A DNA stretch of 21,630 bases from Methanosarcinales archaeon (GTDB lineage: Archaea > Halobacteriota > Methanosarcinia > Methanosarcinales > Methanogasteraceae). The stretch lies in contig DAOVGO010000201.1 of NCBI GenBank assembly GCA_030672345.1, forward strand, positions 1 to 21,630, in the 5' to 3' direction. How positions within the stretch are numbered: the first letter of the stretch is position 1; every line of letters starts with the position of its first letter. This document shows, piece after piece, positions 7,166-13,511 of the stretch. A program made the translations under genes and the position numbers. Below the pieces are notes generated by a model. It had not been told where the DNA came from. It saw only the letters and a list, made by a program, of their open reading frames with translations, and made no database searches.

Positions 7166-7266
7166 CTATTGCGGACACAAGAACGGTTCAGGTGACCTGA
7201 AAGCCGACATACATCATCACACTGCCAAAGAAATGGTCTGTCGATTCAGGGCTGGTTGGCAGGTAG
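7162..7266 (+). pseudogene. Fragment of an AbrB/SpoVT-domain, PhoU-type regulator
   Basis: In the frame from 7162 the translation runs DTRTVQVT, a TGA stop at 7198-7200, then KPTYIITLPKKWSVDSGLVG and TAG at 7264-7266. Archaeal phosphate-uptake regulators with an N-terminal AbrB domain typically start D-T-R-K-V-Q-V-T-G-x-S-T-Y-x-x-x-L-P-K-K-W-x-x-x-x-G-L. The TGA replaces the expected Gly codon. No PhoU part follows. It is a decayed N-terminal fragment. A phosphate-type permease end at the left edge of the window may or may not be related. Confidence 0.6.
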
Positions 7267-7357
7267 CGGTTTTAGTTTTTTTGGAAATTGGTGGATAATC
7301 GAAACCACATCGGATGTTTTTTGGGATTTTAACGTTGAGAATAGCCAGGAAAAACCA

Positions 7358-8011
7358 TCACGCCCGGATGCGATCGATCTCCACCCTCCCGTCACGCACC
7401 ACAACGGTAAAACCGGAATCAGCAAGCATACGTGCAGCCCTGCCATTTCCATGTATCATCAGTTCCACAAGATCCTCCGGCTCATCGATGTCGGTGCTGA
7501 CCGAAAACGAATCGTAGACCTCGACTGAGGAGCCGCTCTCGCGTGCGATCCGCAGATGATCAAGAAAGCTTGTCCCATAGTAATCGACATGGAATCCGGA
7601 TGGGTCCCTGATATATAGAATGTTGGTGCCGCCGCCCTTACCCGGCGCGATCACCACATCGGCATCGAGCCCCGCAATCTCTTTGATGTGCTTGCTGCTG
7701 ATCAGCGGCAGATCCGCCATCACGATCATGACCGAATCGTTGTCATGCCTGGCTCGCGAGCGGAGATAATCGTTTAGCGCCTCATTCAGCCCGTAATCGC
7801 TCAGCAGAACGTGCGGGCTGAGATCGACCTCCCCGTTGCTGAGCATCGATGAAGTGAGGATATCGATCTCGAAACCATGCAGCGCGTCCACCACATCATG
7901 TAGCATGTTCATCGCAAGTGCGTCACGCTCCTCTGGCGTCAACATGCCAGCCAGACGGGATTTGGCGTTGTTCCTCTTGAATGGGACTACGATCTTCATG
8001 ATCTCAGACAT
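7358..8011 (-). CDS. cofC: 2-phospho-L-lactate guanylyltransferase (coenzyme F420 biosynthesis)
   Basis: CofC activates 2-phospho-L-lactate with GTP to make the dinucleotide used in F420 synthesis. The sequence shows the nucleotidyltransferase start KIVVPFKRNNAKSRLAGML with the basic K-x-x-x-K-S-R-L signature, TPEERDALAMNML, the metal-site strand VMIVMADLPLIS, and VVIAPGKGGGTNILY; all are CofC hallmarks. The length of 217 residues is usual. Two starts are possible: ATG 8011 and ATG 7999, which gives MKIVVPFK, the form common in the family. A TATA box at 8030-8035 predicts transcription near 8006-8010, so translation is either leaderless from 8011 or starts at 7999 after a very short leader. 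A run of T residues follows the stop on the coding strand (7350-7354). Confidence 0.93.
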   Translation of the reverse strand: MSEIMKIVVPFKRNNAKSRLAGMLTPEERDALAMNMLHDVVDALHGFEIDILTSSMLSNGEVDLSPHVLLSDYGLNEALNDYLRSRARHDNDSVMIVMADLPLISSKHIKEIAGLDADVVIAPGKGGGTNILYIRDPSGFHVDYYGTSFLDHLRIARESGSSVEVYDSFSVSTDIDEPEDLVELMIHGNGRAARMLADSGFTVVVRDGRVEIDRIRA

Positions 8012-8028
8012 CCTGCAGGATATGAAAG

Positions 8029-8038
8029 GTATAAAGGT
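8029..8038 (-). promoter_or_regulatory. TATA box of cofC
   Basis: On the minus strand this reads CCTTTATACC-like sequence, placed about 20-30 bases before the cofC start codons. It is the only good TATA element in the gap between cofC and the NifX-like gene. Confidence 0.55.
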
Positions 8039-8086
8039 TATGAACGAACAGAAGTGGAGGTTACCACGGAGGTCACCGCCGTCCTC

Positions 8087-8449
8087 TCACCCGTGCCTGT
8101 GCTCTCTGCATGCGTTCTCGTCGGTCGCTTCCATGAGCATTCCCTGCTTCCATGCCTCGACCGCATCACGCACCGTGCCCTGTGCACCAACAAAGACGTC
8201 GATCCCGAACTGCTCAAACATCGTGATCGCTTTCGGTCCAAGCCCGCCGCAGAGCATGATGTGCGTGCCGGTCGTTGATATCAACTCCGGGGGCAGTCCG
8301 GTGCCACCTCTATGCTCGCTGGTATTCGCAATCACCTCAACCTCACCAGTGTCTATATCCACGACGGTGTACGTCGGCACCCTGCCAAAATGCTGCCCGA
8401 CGAAATCATCGATCCCGCCGTCTCCTGCTGTTGGAATACATACTTTCAT
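8087..8449 (-). CDS. NifX/NafY-family (dinitrogenase iron-molybdenum cofactor-like) protein
   Basis: A 120-residue single-domain protein with the small RNase H-like fold family pattern. MKVCIPTAGDGGIDDFVGQH starts it, then FGRVPTYTVVDIDTGEVEV, ISTTGTHIMLCGGLGPKA and FGIDVFVGAQGTVRDAVE. These match NifX/NafY/MTH1175-type proteins, some of which carry Fe-S or Fe-Mo precursors; many in methanogens occur without nitrogenase. The start ATG 8449 has a textbook GGTGA six bases upstream. The C-terminus ends in a His/Arg/Cys-containing tail (CREHRHG) that might bind metal. The Mrp/NBP35-type ATPase encoded nearby in the opposite direction is a frequent companion of this family. No nitrogenase genes are in the window, so a general metal-cluster role is more likely. 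Confidence 0.85.
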   Translation of the reverse strand: MKVCIPTAGDGGIDDFVGQHFGRVPTYTVVDIDTGEVEVIANTSEHRGGTGLPPELISTTGTHIMLCGGLGPKAITMFEQFGIDVFVGAQGTVRDAVEAWKQGMLMEATDENACREHRHG

Positions 8450-8552
8450 TTTTATTCACCTATCTGTTATCTCATAGCTCATTTCGTGCAACTTCGTTTG
8501 CTGAAATCATCCTTGTGATCAATTCATATTAATATATGCACAGTTAACCCGC

Positions 8553-8756
8553 ATGGACGGCGTGCCCGGCGATGAGAATCTCCCGCTTCCGGATCATATC
8601 ACCGAACTTCGAAGCCGGCTGATCGTGTTGGTGCTCGCGCTCTGCACCGTTGCCGCGATCGCGTATCCGTTCTCGGGCACGCTGATCCGGATGATCTGGG
8701 CAGAGCTCCTGCCAGAGGCACGCAGTGTTTATACCAGGACCCACCTAAGATCATGA
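8553..8756 (+). pseudogene. Truncated tatC (N-terminal 67 codons only)
   Basis: The product begins with LPLPDHITELRSRLIVLVLA, matching the first cytoplasmic segment and first helix of TatC (P-L-x-x-H-L-x-E-L-R-x-R-L). It continues with YPFSGTLIRMIWAELLPEA and SVYT, where TatC normally reads on to a second helix. Instead it ends after THLRS at TGA 8754-8756, so about 170 residues of a normal TatC are missing. A TATA-like stretch (8524-8538) sits just upstream, so it may still be transcribed. The break point lies seven bases before the Mrp start, suggesting a deletion that joined the two genes. A short functional membrane protein cannot be excluded. Confidence 0.65.
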
Positions 8757-8762
8757 TAGAGA

Positions 8763-9551
8763 ATGAGCGGCGCAGATCACATACAGCACAAAGTCATGAT
8801 CATGAGCGGTAAGGGCGGCGTTGGCAAGACCACTGTGGCTGTCAACCTCGCGCTTGCACTCGTTGAGAACGGACAGAACGTCGGATTACTGGATGCCGAC
8901 ATCACCGGACCGAACATAGCAAAGATGCTGAAGATCGAGGATGAAATACTATCAGGAGACGGGGAGCGGTTGGTGCCCGTGTATATGCCCATAGGCTGCG
9001 ATCACGGGATTTCTGTCATGTCGATGGCTTTTATGATCGAGAGGGACGCTGCCATACCGTGGCACAGCCCGACCAGGCTCGGTGTGCTGCGCCAGTTCGT
9101 CGATGAGGTGCAGTGGGGCTTGCTTGATTACCTGATCATCGATCTGCCTCCCGGCACAGGCGATGAACCGCTGAGCATCGCCACGATGCTGAATGTGGAT
9201 GGCGCAATCATCGTCACCACGCCGCAGGAGGTCGCGCTTCTGGACGCAAGGAAGGCGATAAACATGGCGAAGGGGGAGGGAATCCCAGTTATCGGAATTA
9301 TCGAGAATATGAGTGGGTTTGTGTGCCCGCGCTGCGGAAGTCAGATCAATCTATTCGGAGAAGGTGGCGGAAAACGTGTTGCCAATGAAATGGGCGTGCC
9401 GTTTCTCGGAAGCATACCACTCGATCCGATGATCGTCAGATCAGGCGATGACGGTATTCCTTTCGTGGCAACACCCCATTCCAGCACCGTCCGATCGTTT
9501 GAGGAGATCGTGGAGCGGGTGTATGATGCAGTACATGCGCAAGAGATGTGA
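8763..9551 (+). CDS. Mrp/NBP35/ApbC-type P-loop ATPase, Fe-S cluster carrier
   Basis: A cytoplasmic ATPase that binds and transfers [4Fe-4S] clusters to target enzymes. The deviant Walker A motif GKGGVGKT is at residues 16-23, followed by LLDADITGPNIAKML (Walker A' region), LDYLIIDLPPGTGDEPLS near 120 and VTTPQEVALLDARKA. The Mrp-specific GIIENMSGFVCPRCG contains the cluster-binding CxxC near residues 187-190. The length of 262 is normal for archaeal forms without the N-terminal DUF59 domain. The start ATG 8763 sits just after the truncated tatC and has no strong ribosome site, so the start is less certain than the family. Confidence 0.93.
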   Translation: MSGADHIQHKVMIMSGKGGVGKTTVAVNLALALVENGQNVGLLDADITGPNIAKMLKIEDEILSGDGERLVPVYMPIGCDHGISVMSMAFMIERDAAIPWHSPTRLGVLRQFVDEVQWGLLDYLIIDLPPGTGDEPLSIATMLNVDGAIIVTTPQEVALLDARKAINMAKGEGIPVIGIIENMSGFVCPRCGSQINLFGEGGGKRVANEMGVPFLGSIPLDPMIVRSGDDGIPFVATPHSSTVRSFEEIVERVYDAVHAQEM

Positions 9552-9560
9552 GAGATATGC

Positions 9561-10061
9561 TCATCGCGGCGTTGCCTCGAGAAGTTCGTTGACACGCGAT
9601 TCATATTCTACGATGTACGCAGACGCCCGTATCGCAAGTGTTAGCCTGGTTTCGTGGGAGACGTTCCCCCTGGCGCCGATCTCTTCGATGAGGTAGCCGT
9701 ACTGCGTGGGGTCAGTTACGGCGGCGACATTTTTGAAGTTCTTTATCGCGGATTTCAGGAGTGCGATGCCGCCGATGTCCATGCTCTCAATCGATGTCAG
9801 CGGGATCAGGTTCACGACAACGATGGAGATCTCTGCTGTCGCAATCGCGGCATGAATCGCCGGGTGAAGTGTCTTTATTCTACCGCCAAGCAGCTCCGAA
9901 AATCCGGTAAACTCAGATACGCGGGTCACAGGGATTCCGTTTTGCGAAATTTCACTTGCTGTACCTTCTGTTGCGATTATCTCTATCCCAAGATCTGATA
10001 GATCGCTTGCAAACTTTTTAATGCCTATTTTGTCAGATACGCTCATCAGAGTTTTCTTCAT
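9561..10061 (-). CDS. purH: IMP cyclohydrolase (PurH N-terminal domain), short stand-alone form
   Basis: The final ring-closing step of purine synthesis, FAICAR to IMP. The MGS-like domain is clear: KKTLMSVSDKIGIKKFASDL, IIATEGTASEI, FTGFSELLGGRIKTLHPAIH, VVVNLIPL, SMDIGGIALLKSAIKNFKNV and VTDPTQYGYL correspond in order to the IMPCH domain of bifunctional PurH. The formyltransferase domain is absent, as in archaea that split the activities. It is short, 166 residues against about 200: the stretch that normally joins the KTLHP motif to VVNLYP (about 20 residues) is missing. The start ATG 10061 is supported by GGAGGG upstream and lies one base after the stop of the UPF0200 gene, so the two form an operon. 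Confidence 0.85.
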   Translation of the reverse strand: MKKTLMSVSDKIGIKKFASDLSDLGIEIIATEGTASEISQNGIPVTRVSEFTGFSELLGGRIKTLHPAIHAAIATAEISIVVVNLIPLTSIESMDIGGIALLKSAIKNFKNVAAVTDPTQYGYLIEEIGARGNVSHETRLTLAIRASAYIVEYESRVNELLEATPR

Positions 10062-10062
10062 C

Positions 10063-10617
10063 TCAATCCCTCCGCATCTGATCAAGCATAGACTCAACTT
10101 CCCCCAGAAACGAATCGAGCGTGCCTGTATTCCGGATGGTATGGGCAGCCGACTTGAGGGCTTCACCCAGCCCCCATTTCAGTTCACGTTCATCCCGTGC
10201 TTTCAATGAGGCTATGTCAGTGACGGCGTCGGATCGTTTTCTGCGGGATATTCGCTCCAACCGGATATTGATTGGCGTAACGATCGATATCAGCACGAAA
10301 TCGTCTCCAAACTCTTTTCTGAATAAATCCACCTCGGCAAGTCCCCTGATGCCATCGATCACTACGAGATCCGCACCTTTTCGGAGTTTGCGGATCGCCG
10401 GCACAGAGCGCTTCGCGATCGCATCCATCCCCTCTTCTGCCCTCAGCCGGTCGCCCACACTGCCGATCTTTGCGTCGCTCTGGTCAAGCCCGCATCGTTT
10501 TGCCTCCTCCCGGACGACGTCGCCCATCACGACCACAGGGATGTCACGCTCGCGTGCCAGCTGTGCCGCCCTGGATTTGCCTGACGCCGGCATACCCACG
10601 AATGCGATGATCCTCAT
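10063..10617 (-). CDS. UPF0200-family P-loop nucleotide kinase
   Basis: A 184-residue archaeal kinase-like protein. The P-loop GMPASGKS is at residues 8-15, followed by VVVMGDVVREEAKRCGL, a GMDAIAKRSVPAIR segment, and DLVVIDGIRGLAEVDLFRK, the pattern of the dephospho-CoA/adenylate-kinase-like UPF0200 family found throughout Euryarchaeota. The substrate is not established. The lid region carries RRKRSDA with RDERELKWGLGEA after it, typical of the family. ATG 10617 is preferred over the longer frame to 10641 because MRIIAFVGMPASGK is the usual beginning and a TTTAAG TATA-like element lies about 30 bases upstream. It is co-directional and nearly contiguous with the purH-like gene. Confidence 0.88.
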   Translation of the reverse strand: MRIIAFVGMPASGKSRAAQLARERDIPVVVMGDVVREEAKRCGLDQSDAKIGSVGDRLRAEEGMDAIAKRSVPAIRKLRKGADLVVIDGIRGLAEVDLFRKEFGDDFVLISIVTPINIRLERISRRKRSDAVTDIASLKARDERELKWGLGEALKSAAHTIRNTGTLDSFLGEVESMLDQMRRD

Positions 10618-10681
10618 ATATCTATGACATCGGCGGGTCACAACCCTTAAATGTTGGGGATGGCAAACCTAATCCTGACAC

Positions 10682-10691
10682 GTTATATACG
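10682..10691 (+). promoter_or_regulatory. TATA box of the tRNA gene
   Basis: GTTATATACG is an archaeal TATA-like element about 40 bases before the tRNA's first base, which leaves room for a short 5' leader removed by RNase P. Confidence 0.5.
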
Positions 10692-10728
10692 CATCCTGGA
10701 TACATCCGGACATAATGCGTCATGCCGT

Positions 10729-10802
10729 GCCGCTGTGGCTTAGCTTGGTAAAGCGGCTGATTCGTAATCAGCAGATCATGGGTTCGAATCCCATCAGCGG
10801 CT
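10729..10802 (+). tRNA. tRNA-Thr(CGU)
   Basis: A complete cloverleaf can be read without an intron. The acceptor stem is GCCGCTG paired with CAGCGGC and the discriminator is T. The D-arm runs GCTTAGCTTGGTAAAGC. The anticodon stem GCTGA/TCAGC encloses the loop TTCGTAA with anticodon CGT. The T-arm is ATGGG-TTCGAAT-CCCAT. The anticodon reads ACG threonine codons. CCA is not encoded; the sequence continues TTCTTTT, a likely T-run terminator. Confidence 0.97.
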
Positions 10803-10934
10803 TCTTTTGAGGCGCTCTGAAAATAGCGCTGCTCGTATCTTCATCTGAGTCCGGGCAGCCGGGTTGTGGGCGGGCTCCTCAATCAGGCGGTCACGCACGC
10901 CACGGCGTTGATCCGGTGTTCCTGACCGCAATCC

Positions 10935-11816
10935 TCACAGCGCCACCGACTCATCAGGCATCGCAACGTAAGGGATTGCGCCGAGCGCGCCGATAACACC
11001 GTTGCCATCGAGCCAGACCTCTGTGCCTGCAACTCTTGCGCGTTTTAGCGCGTACTCGCGGGTAAGCACCCGGCTCTTGCATGACCGCCCGTAATCATCG
11101 AGCACCGCCCCATCGAAACCTGATAACGAAACCATCCCGGTCTCATCAGATACCGAATATTCGGTCAGCAGATCACGGATCGCTGCAAGCACCTGTTTCG
11201 CACCGCCGCCTGTACATGCGAACTCAAGCGCGGTCGAGACGCAGTTCTGGGTCTTTGCAGGCACCGGATACAACTGCACGATCGAATGGGAGAGGTATCG
11301 CGCCGCCTCGCAGTCCACCAGAGAAGCGATGTTGTGCGCAAGGCACCATGTCGCACCGACCTCCTTTGAATCGGTGTCATCGATGCCAACGATCAGCCGA
11401 CTCCGCTTCGGAACCGTGATCGTGCCGCTCCCGACCTTTCCGCCGCCTGACTCGCTGATATTGTACTCAAGCACGCCATCAGCCATCGCACGGCACGAGG
11501 TTGCGCCAACTCCGCCGCCGCCGAGACCCGCGTACGTGATCTCAACATTGTCGTCGTGCACTTCCACGCATTTGATGCCGCCTGCTGCGTGCGATGCTTC
11601 GAGAGTTAGGTCGCAGCTGCCTGTCCGGCAGAGGTACCTGATGGTGTTTCCGATCACCTTCGTGCCGATCACGAGAGGGCTCTTTGCATAATGGTAACGT
11701 GCCCATGCAGAGCCACCATAGCAGCGGGAAAACTCAATGATCTCGACGAGACTGCCCTCATCGTTGCAGACAGCGTATATCGCCTGATACGGCACAGTGT
11801 AAGGGTCATCAATCAT
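10935..11816 (-). CDS. Methanogenesis marker protein 11
   Basis: A 293-residue protein of a family confined to methanogens and close relatives that use methyl-coenzyme M reductase; its function is not established. Visible are DDPYTVPYQAIYAVCNDEGS at the N-terminus, the glycine-rich YAGLGGGGVGATSCRA near residue 95, and IVGIDDTDSKEVGATWCLAH near 142. The last resembles the IDDTD site of the tRNA agmatinylcytidine synthetase (TiaS) family, to which marker 11 is related. VPAKTQNCVSTALEF and a C-terminal IGALGAIPYV complete the pattern. The start ATG 11816 lies six bases after the LeuD/HacB-like stop, with GAGTGAT serving as ribosome site, so the two are co-translated. Confidence 0.85.
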   Translation of the reverse strand: MIDDPYTVPYQAIYAVCNDEGSLVEIIEFSRCYGGSAWARYHYAKSPLVIGTKVIGNTIRYLCRTGSCDLTLEASHAAGGIKCVEVHDDNVEITYAGLGGGGVGATSCRAMADGVLEYNISESGGGKVGSGTITVPKRSRLIVGIDDTDSKEVGATWCLAHNIASLVDCEAARYLSHSIVQLYPVPAKTQNCVSTALEFACTGGGAKQVLAAIRDLLTEYSVSDETGMVSLSGFDGAVLDDYGRSCKSRVLTREYALKRARVAGTEVWLDGNGVIGALGAIPYVAMPDESVAL

Positions 11817-11822
11817 TATTGA

Positions 11823-12335
11823 TCACTCGTATCCTCCCTTCGCCCTGAGATACCCAAGCAATCCCCCTGCATCGAGCAACTCCTGCATGAATGATGGAAT
11901 CGGACTGAAATTGTATGTTTCGCCAGCCGTCAGGTTCTCAACGACACCCTCTTCGAAATTGATCCGCAGTTCATCCCCCTCATGAGTTTTTTCTGCGATT
12001 CCAGCGCATTCGATCAGTGGCAGTCCGATATTGAATCCGTTTCGATAAAATATGCGGGCAAACGACTCTGCAACGATACATGCCACACCACACGCCTTTA
12101 GGACCTGCGGTGCCTGTTCTCTGGAGGAGCCGCATCCGAAGTTGGGCGCTGCAACGATGATCTGACCCTTCGTGCGCTGGCTATCGGCGTAAAAATCCGG
12201 ATCAAGCGATTCAAAGGTGTGAACTGCGAGTTTGTTCAGATCGAGTTCATCGTACTTGTATTTACCTGAAATGATCTCGTCCGTGTTCGTATCCTGCGGA
12301 AATGTCCGCAGCACTTTGCCGGTTATTGATTCCAT
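11823..12335 (-). CDS. LeuD/HacB-type dehydratase small subunit (3-isopropylmalate or homoaconitate)
   Basis: The swivelling small subunit of a two-subunit aconitase-family enzyme, used for leucine synthesis (isopropylmalate) or coenzyme B/2-oxosuberate synthesis (homoaconitate). It shows FPQDTNTDEIISGKY, NFGCGSSREQAPQVLKACG and VAESFARIFYRNGFNIGLP, all diagnostic. Translation is taken from ATG 12335 (170 residues) because GGAAGG lies just upstream and the family begins near this point; a longer frame to 12371 adds 12 unlikely residues. The substrate-recognition position after the TDEII strand reads YKYD, not the YLRT I recall for methanogen homoaconitase, so specificity is undecided. The large subunit is not in the window. 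It forms an operon with mmp11. Confidence 0.88.
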   Translation of the reverse strand: MESITGKVLRTFPQDTNTDEIISGKYKYDELDLNKLAVHTFESLDPDFYADSQRTKGQIIVAAPNFGCGSSREQAPQVLKACGVACIVAESFARIFYRNGFNIGLPLIECAGIAEKTHEGDELRINFEEGVVENLTAGETYNFSPIPSFMQELLDAGGLLGYLRAKGGYE

Positions 12336-12387
12336 GATTGTCCCTTCCTTTCTGGCAGATCTATCTATCATTCAATGGTCAGCCATC

Positions 12388-12398
12388 ATTTTAATACC
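12388..12398 (+). promoter_or_regulatory. TATA box of the RFC-like gene
   Basis: ATTTTAATACC lies about 23-33 bases before ATG 12421, which predicts a leaderless or nearly leaderless transcript. No ribosome site is needed, and none of good quality is seen. Confidence 0.45.
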
Positions 12399-12420
12399 AG
12401 CGCGACCAATCTGAGAGAGC

Positions 12421-13452
12421 ATGGAACCGGTGATCTGGACCGAGAAATACCGACCAAAAACGCTCGATGAGATTGTCGGGCACGAAGACATCAAATCAAA
12501 CCTGTTACATCTGATCGAATCGAACAATCTCCCGCATCTGGTATTATACGGGGAAAAGAACACTGGAAAAAGGTCCACGGTGCTTGTTCTTGCGAGAATG
12601 CTCTACGGGGATATGTGGGAGAACAATCTTGCTATATTCAATGCATCCGACTTCTTTGACCAGGGCAAGAAATATCTCGTCTCCGATCCGAGATTTACCA
12701 GGATCATCGGGACTGACGACCCGAAAAAGATACGCAAAAGCGTAATCTCGGTATTTAAGGATGTTATCAACGAGTATGCGGGCATGGCTTCCATCGATGC
12801 CGATTTTAGGATGGTGTTCCTCGATAGTGCGGAGGCATTGAGCCCGGATGCGCAACATGCGCTCAGGCGGATCATGGAGAAATACTCGGCGACGTGCAGA
12901 TTTATCCTGTCCACCACGCACCTGCCCCGACTGATACCGCCGCTGCGCTCAAGGGGGCTGAATCTTTTCTTTGACCGTGCAAGCAGCGATGCGGTCGCCT
13001 CGCAGGTCAGGCGGATAGCAGAAGCCGAGAATGTGTCCATCGCCGATGACGGGGTCCAGGCGATCGCATACCACGCGCAGGGCGACCTTGCATGCGCGAT
13101 CACGACGCTCCAGATCGCAAGCATGAAGCATAGCAGGATCGATGCGAACACGATCTATGAGATCGATCTCGAGCACACCCCAAAAGAGGCTGAGCAGCTG
13201 TTACATGCAGCGATGGCAGGGGATTTCAAAGCGGCGAGAAAACAGATCGACAACCTGCTGATGGGGGAAAGCGGTGCGGATATCACAGAGCAACTGCGCA
13301 GGGTCACCGAGGATAAGGGATTTGACAGCAAGCTGGCGGCGAGGCTTGCGATCCACCTTGCCGAGATCGACATAAACCTGATCCATGGGAGCAATGAGCG
13401 CGTGCAACTCGAAACGTGGGCAAGCAGGGTCTGCGCGATCATGGAGAATTGA
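12421..13452 (+). CDS. Replication factor C small-subunit paralogue with a degenerate ATPase site
   Basis: 343 residues with the RFC small-subunit architecture: WTEKYRPKTLDEIVGHEDI at the start, an AAA+ core, RRIMEKYSATCRFILSTTH near 149-167, a lid helix with GDLACAITTLQIA, and a C-terminal collar domain. The clamp loader opens PCNA at primer ends. Key residues are altered. Walker A at 44-51 is GEKNTGKR instead of GPPGTGKT, so the Mg-binding Thr is Arg. Walker B is FLDSAEAL, with Ser for the catalytic Glu. Sensor 1 has Thr where Asn is usual. The SRC motif is SRG, with the arginine finger kept. This fits a non-catalytic second small subunit, as in archaea with two small-subunit types, where it would complete a neighbour's active site. 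It is divergent from the dehydratase gene. Confidence 0.87.
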   Translation: MEPVIWTEKYRPKTLDEIVGHEDIKSNLLHLIESNNLPHLVLYGEKNTGKRSTVLVLARMLYGDMWENNLAIFNASDFFDQGKKYLVSDPRFTRIIGTDDPKKIRKSVISVFKDVINEYAGMASIDADFRMVFLDSAEALSPDAQHALRRIMEKYSATCRFILSTTHLPRLIPPLRSRGLNLFFDRASSDAVASQVRRIAEAENVSIADDGVQAIAYHAQGDLACAITTLQIASMKHSRIDANTIYEIDLEHTPKEAEQLLHAAMAGDFKAARKQIDNLLMGESGADITEQLRRVTEDKGFDSKLAARLAIHLAEIDINLIHGSNERVQLETWASRVCAIMEN

Positions 13453-13511
13453 GGGGTTCATTCACCAAATCCCAAAATAGTTAATAGTCCAGCGGTCATA
13501 TTATAATTACG

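Noticed and set aside
7256..7528. Plus-strand frames opposite the end of cofC.
   Set aside because: They are antisense to cofC for most of their length and lack recognisable features or a supported start.
10812..10829. Small hairpin GCGCT/AGCGC downstream of the tRNA as a terminator.
   Set aside because: The stem is only five base pairs and is not followed by a T-run; the TTCTTTT directly after the tRNA is a better candidate.
10883..10954. A 23-codon minus-strand frame, with CEDCG, His and a further Cys, overlapping the end of the marker 11 gene.
   Set aside because: It is too short to assess and has no clear ribosome site, and a CxxC can arise by chance in shifted frame. It is not listed as a gene without conservation evidence.
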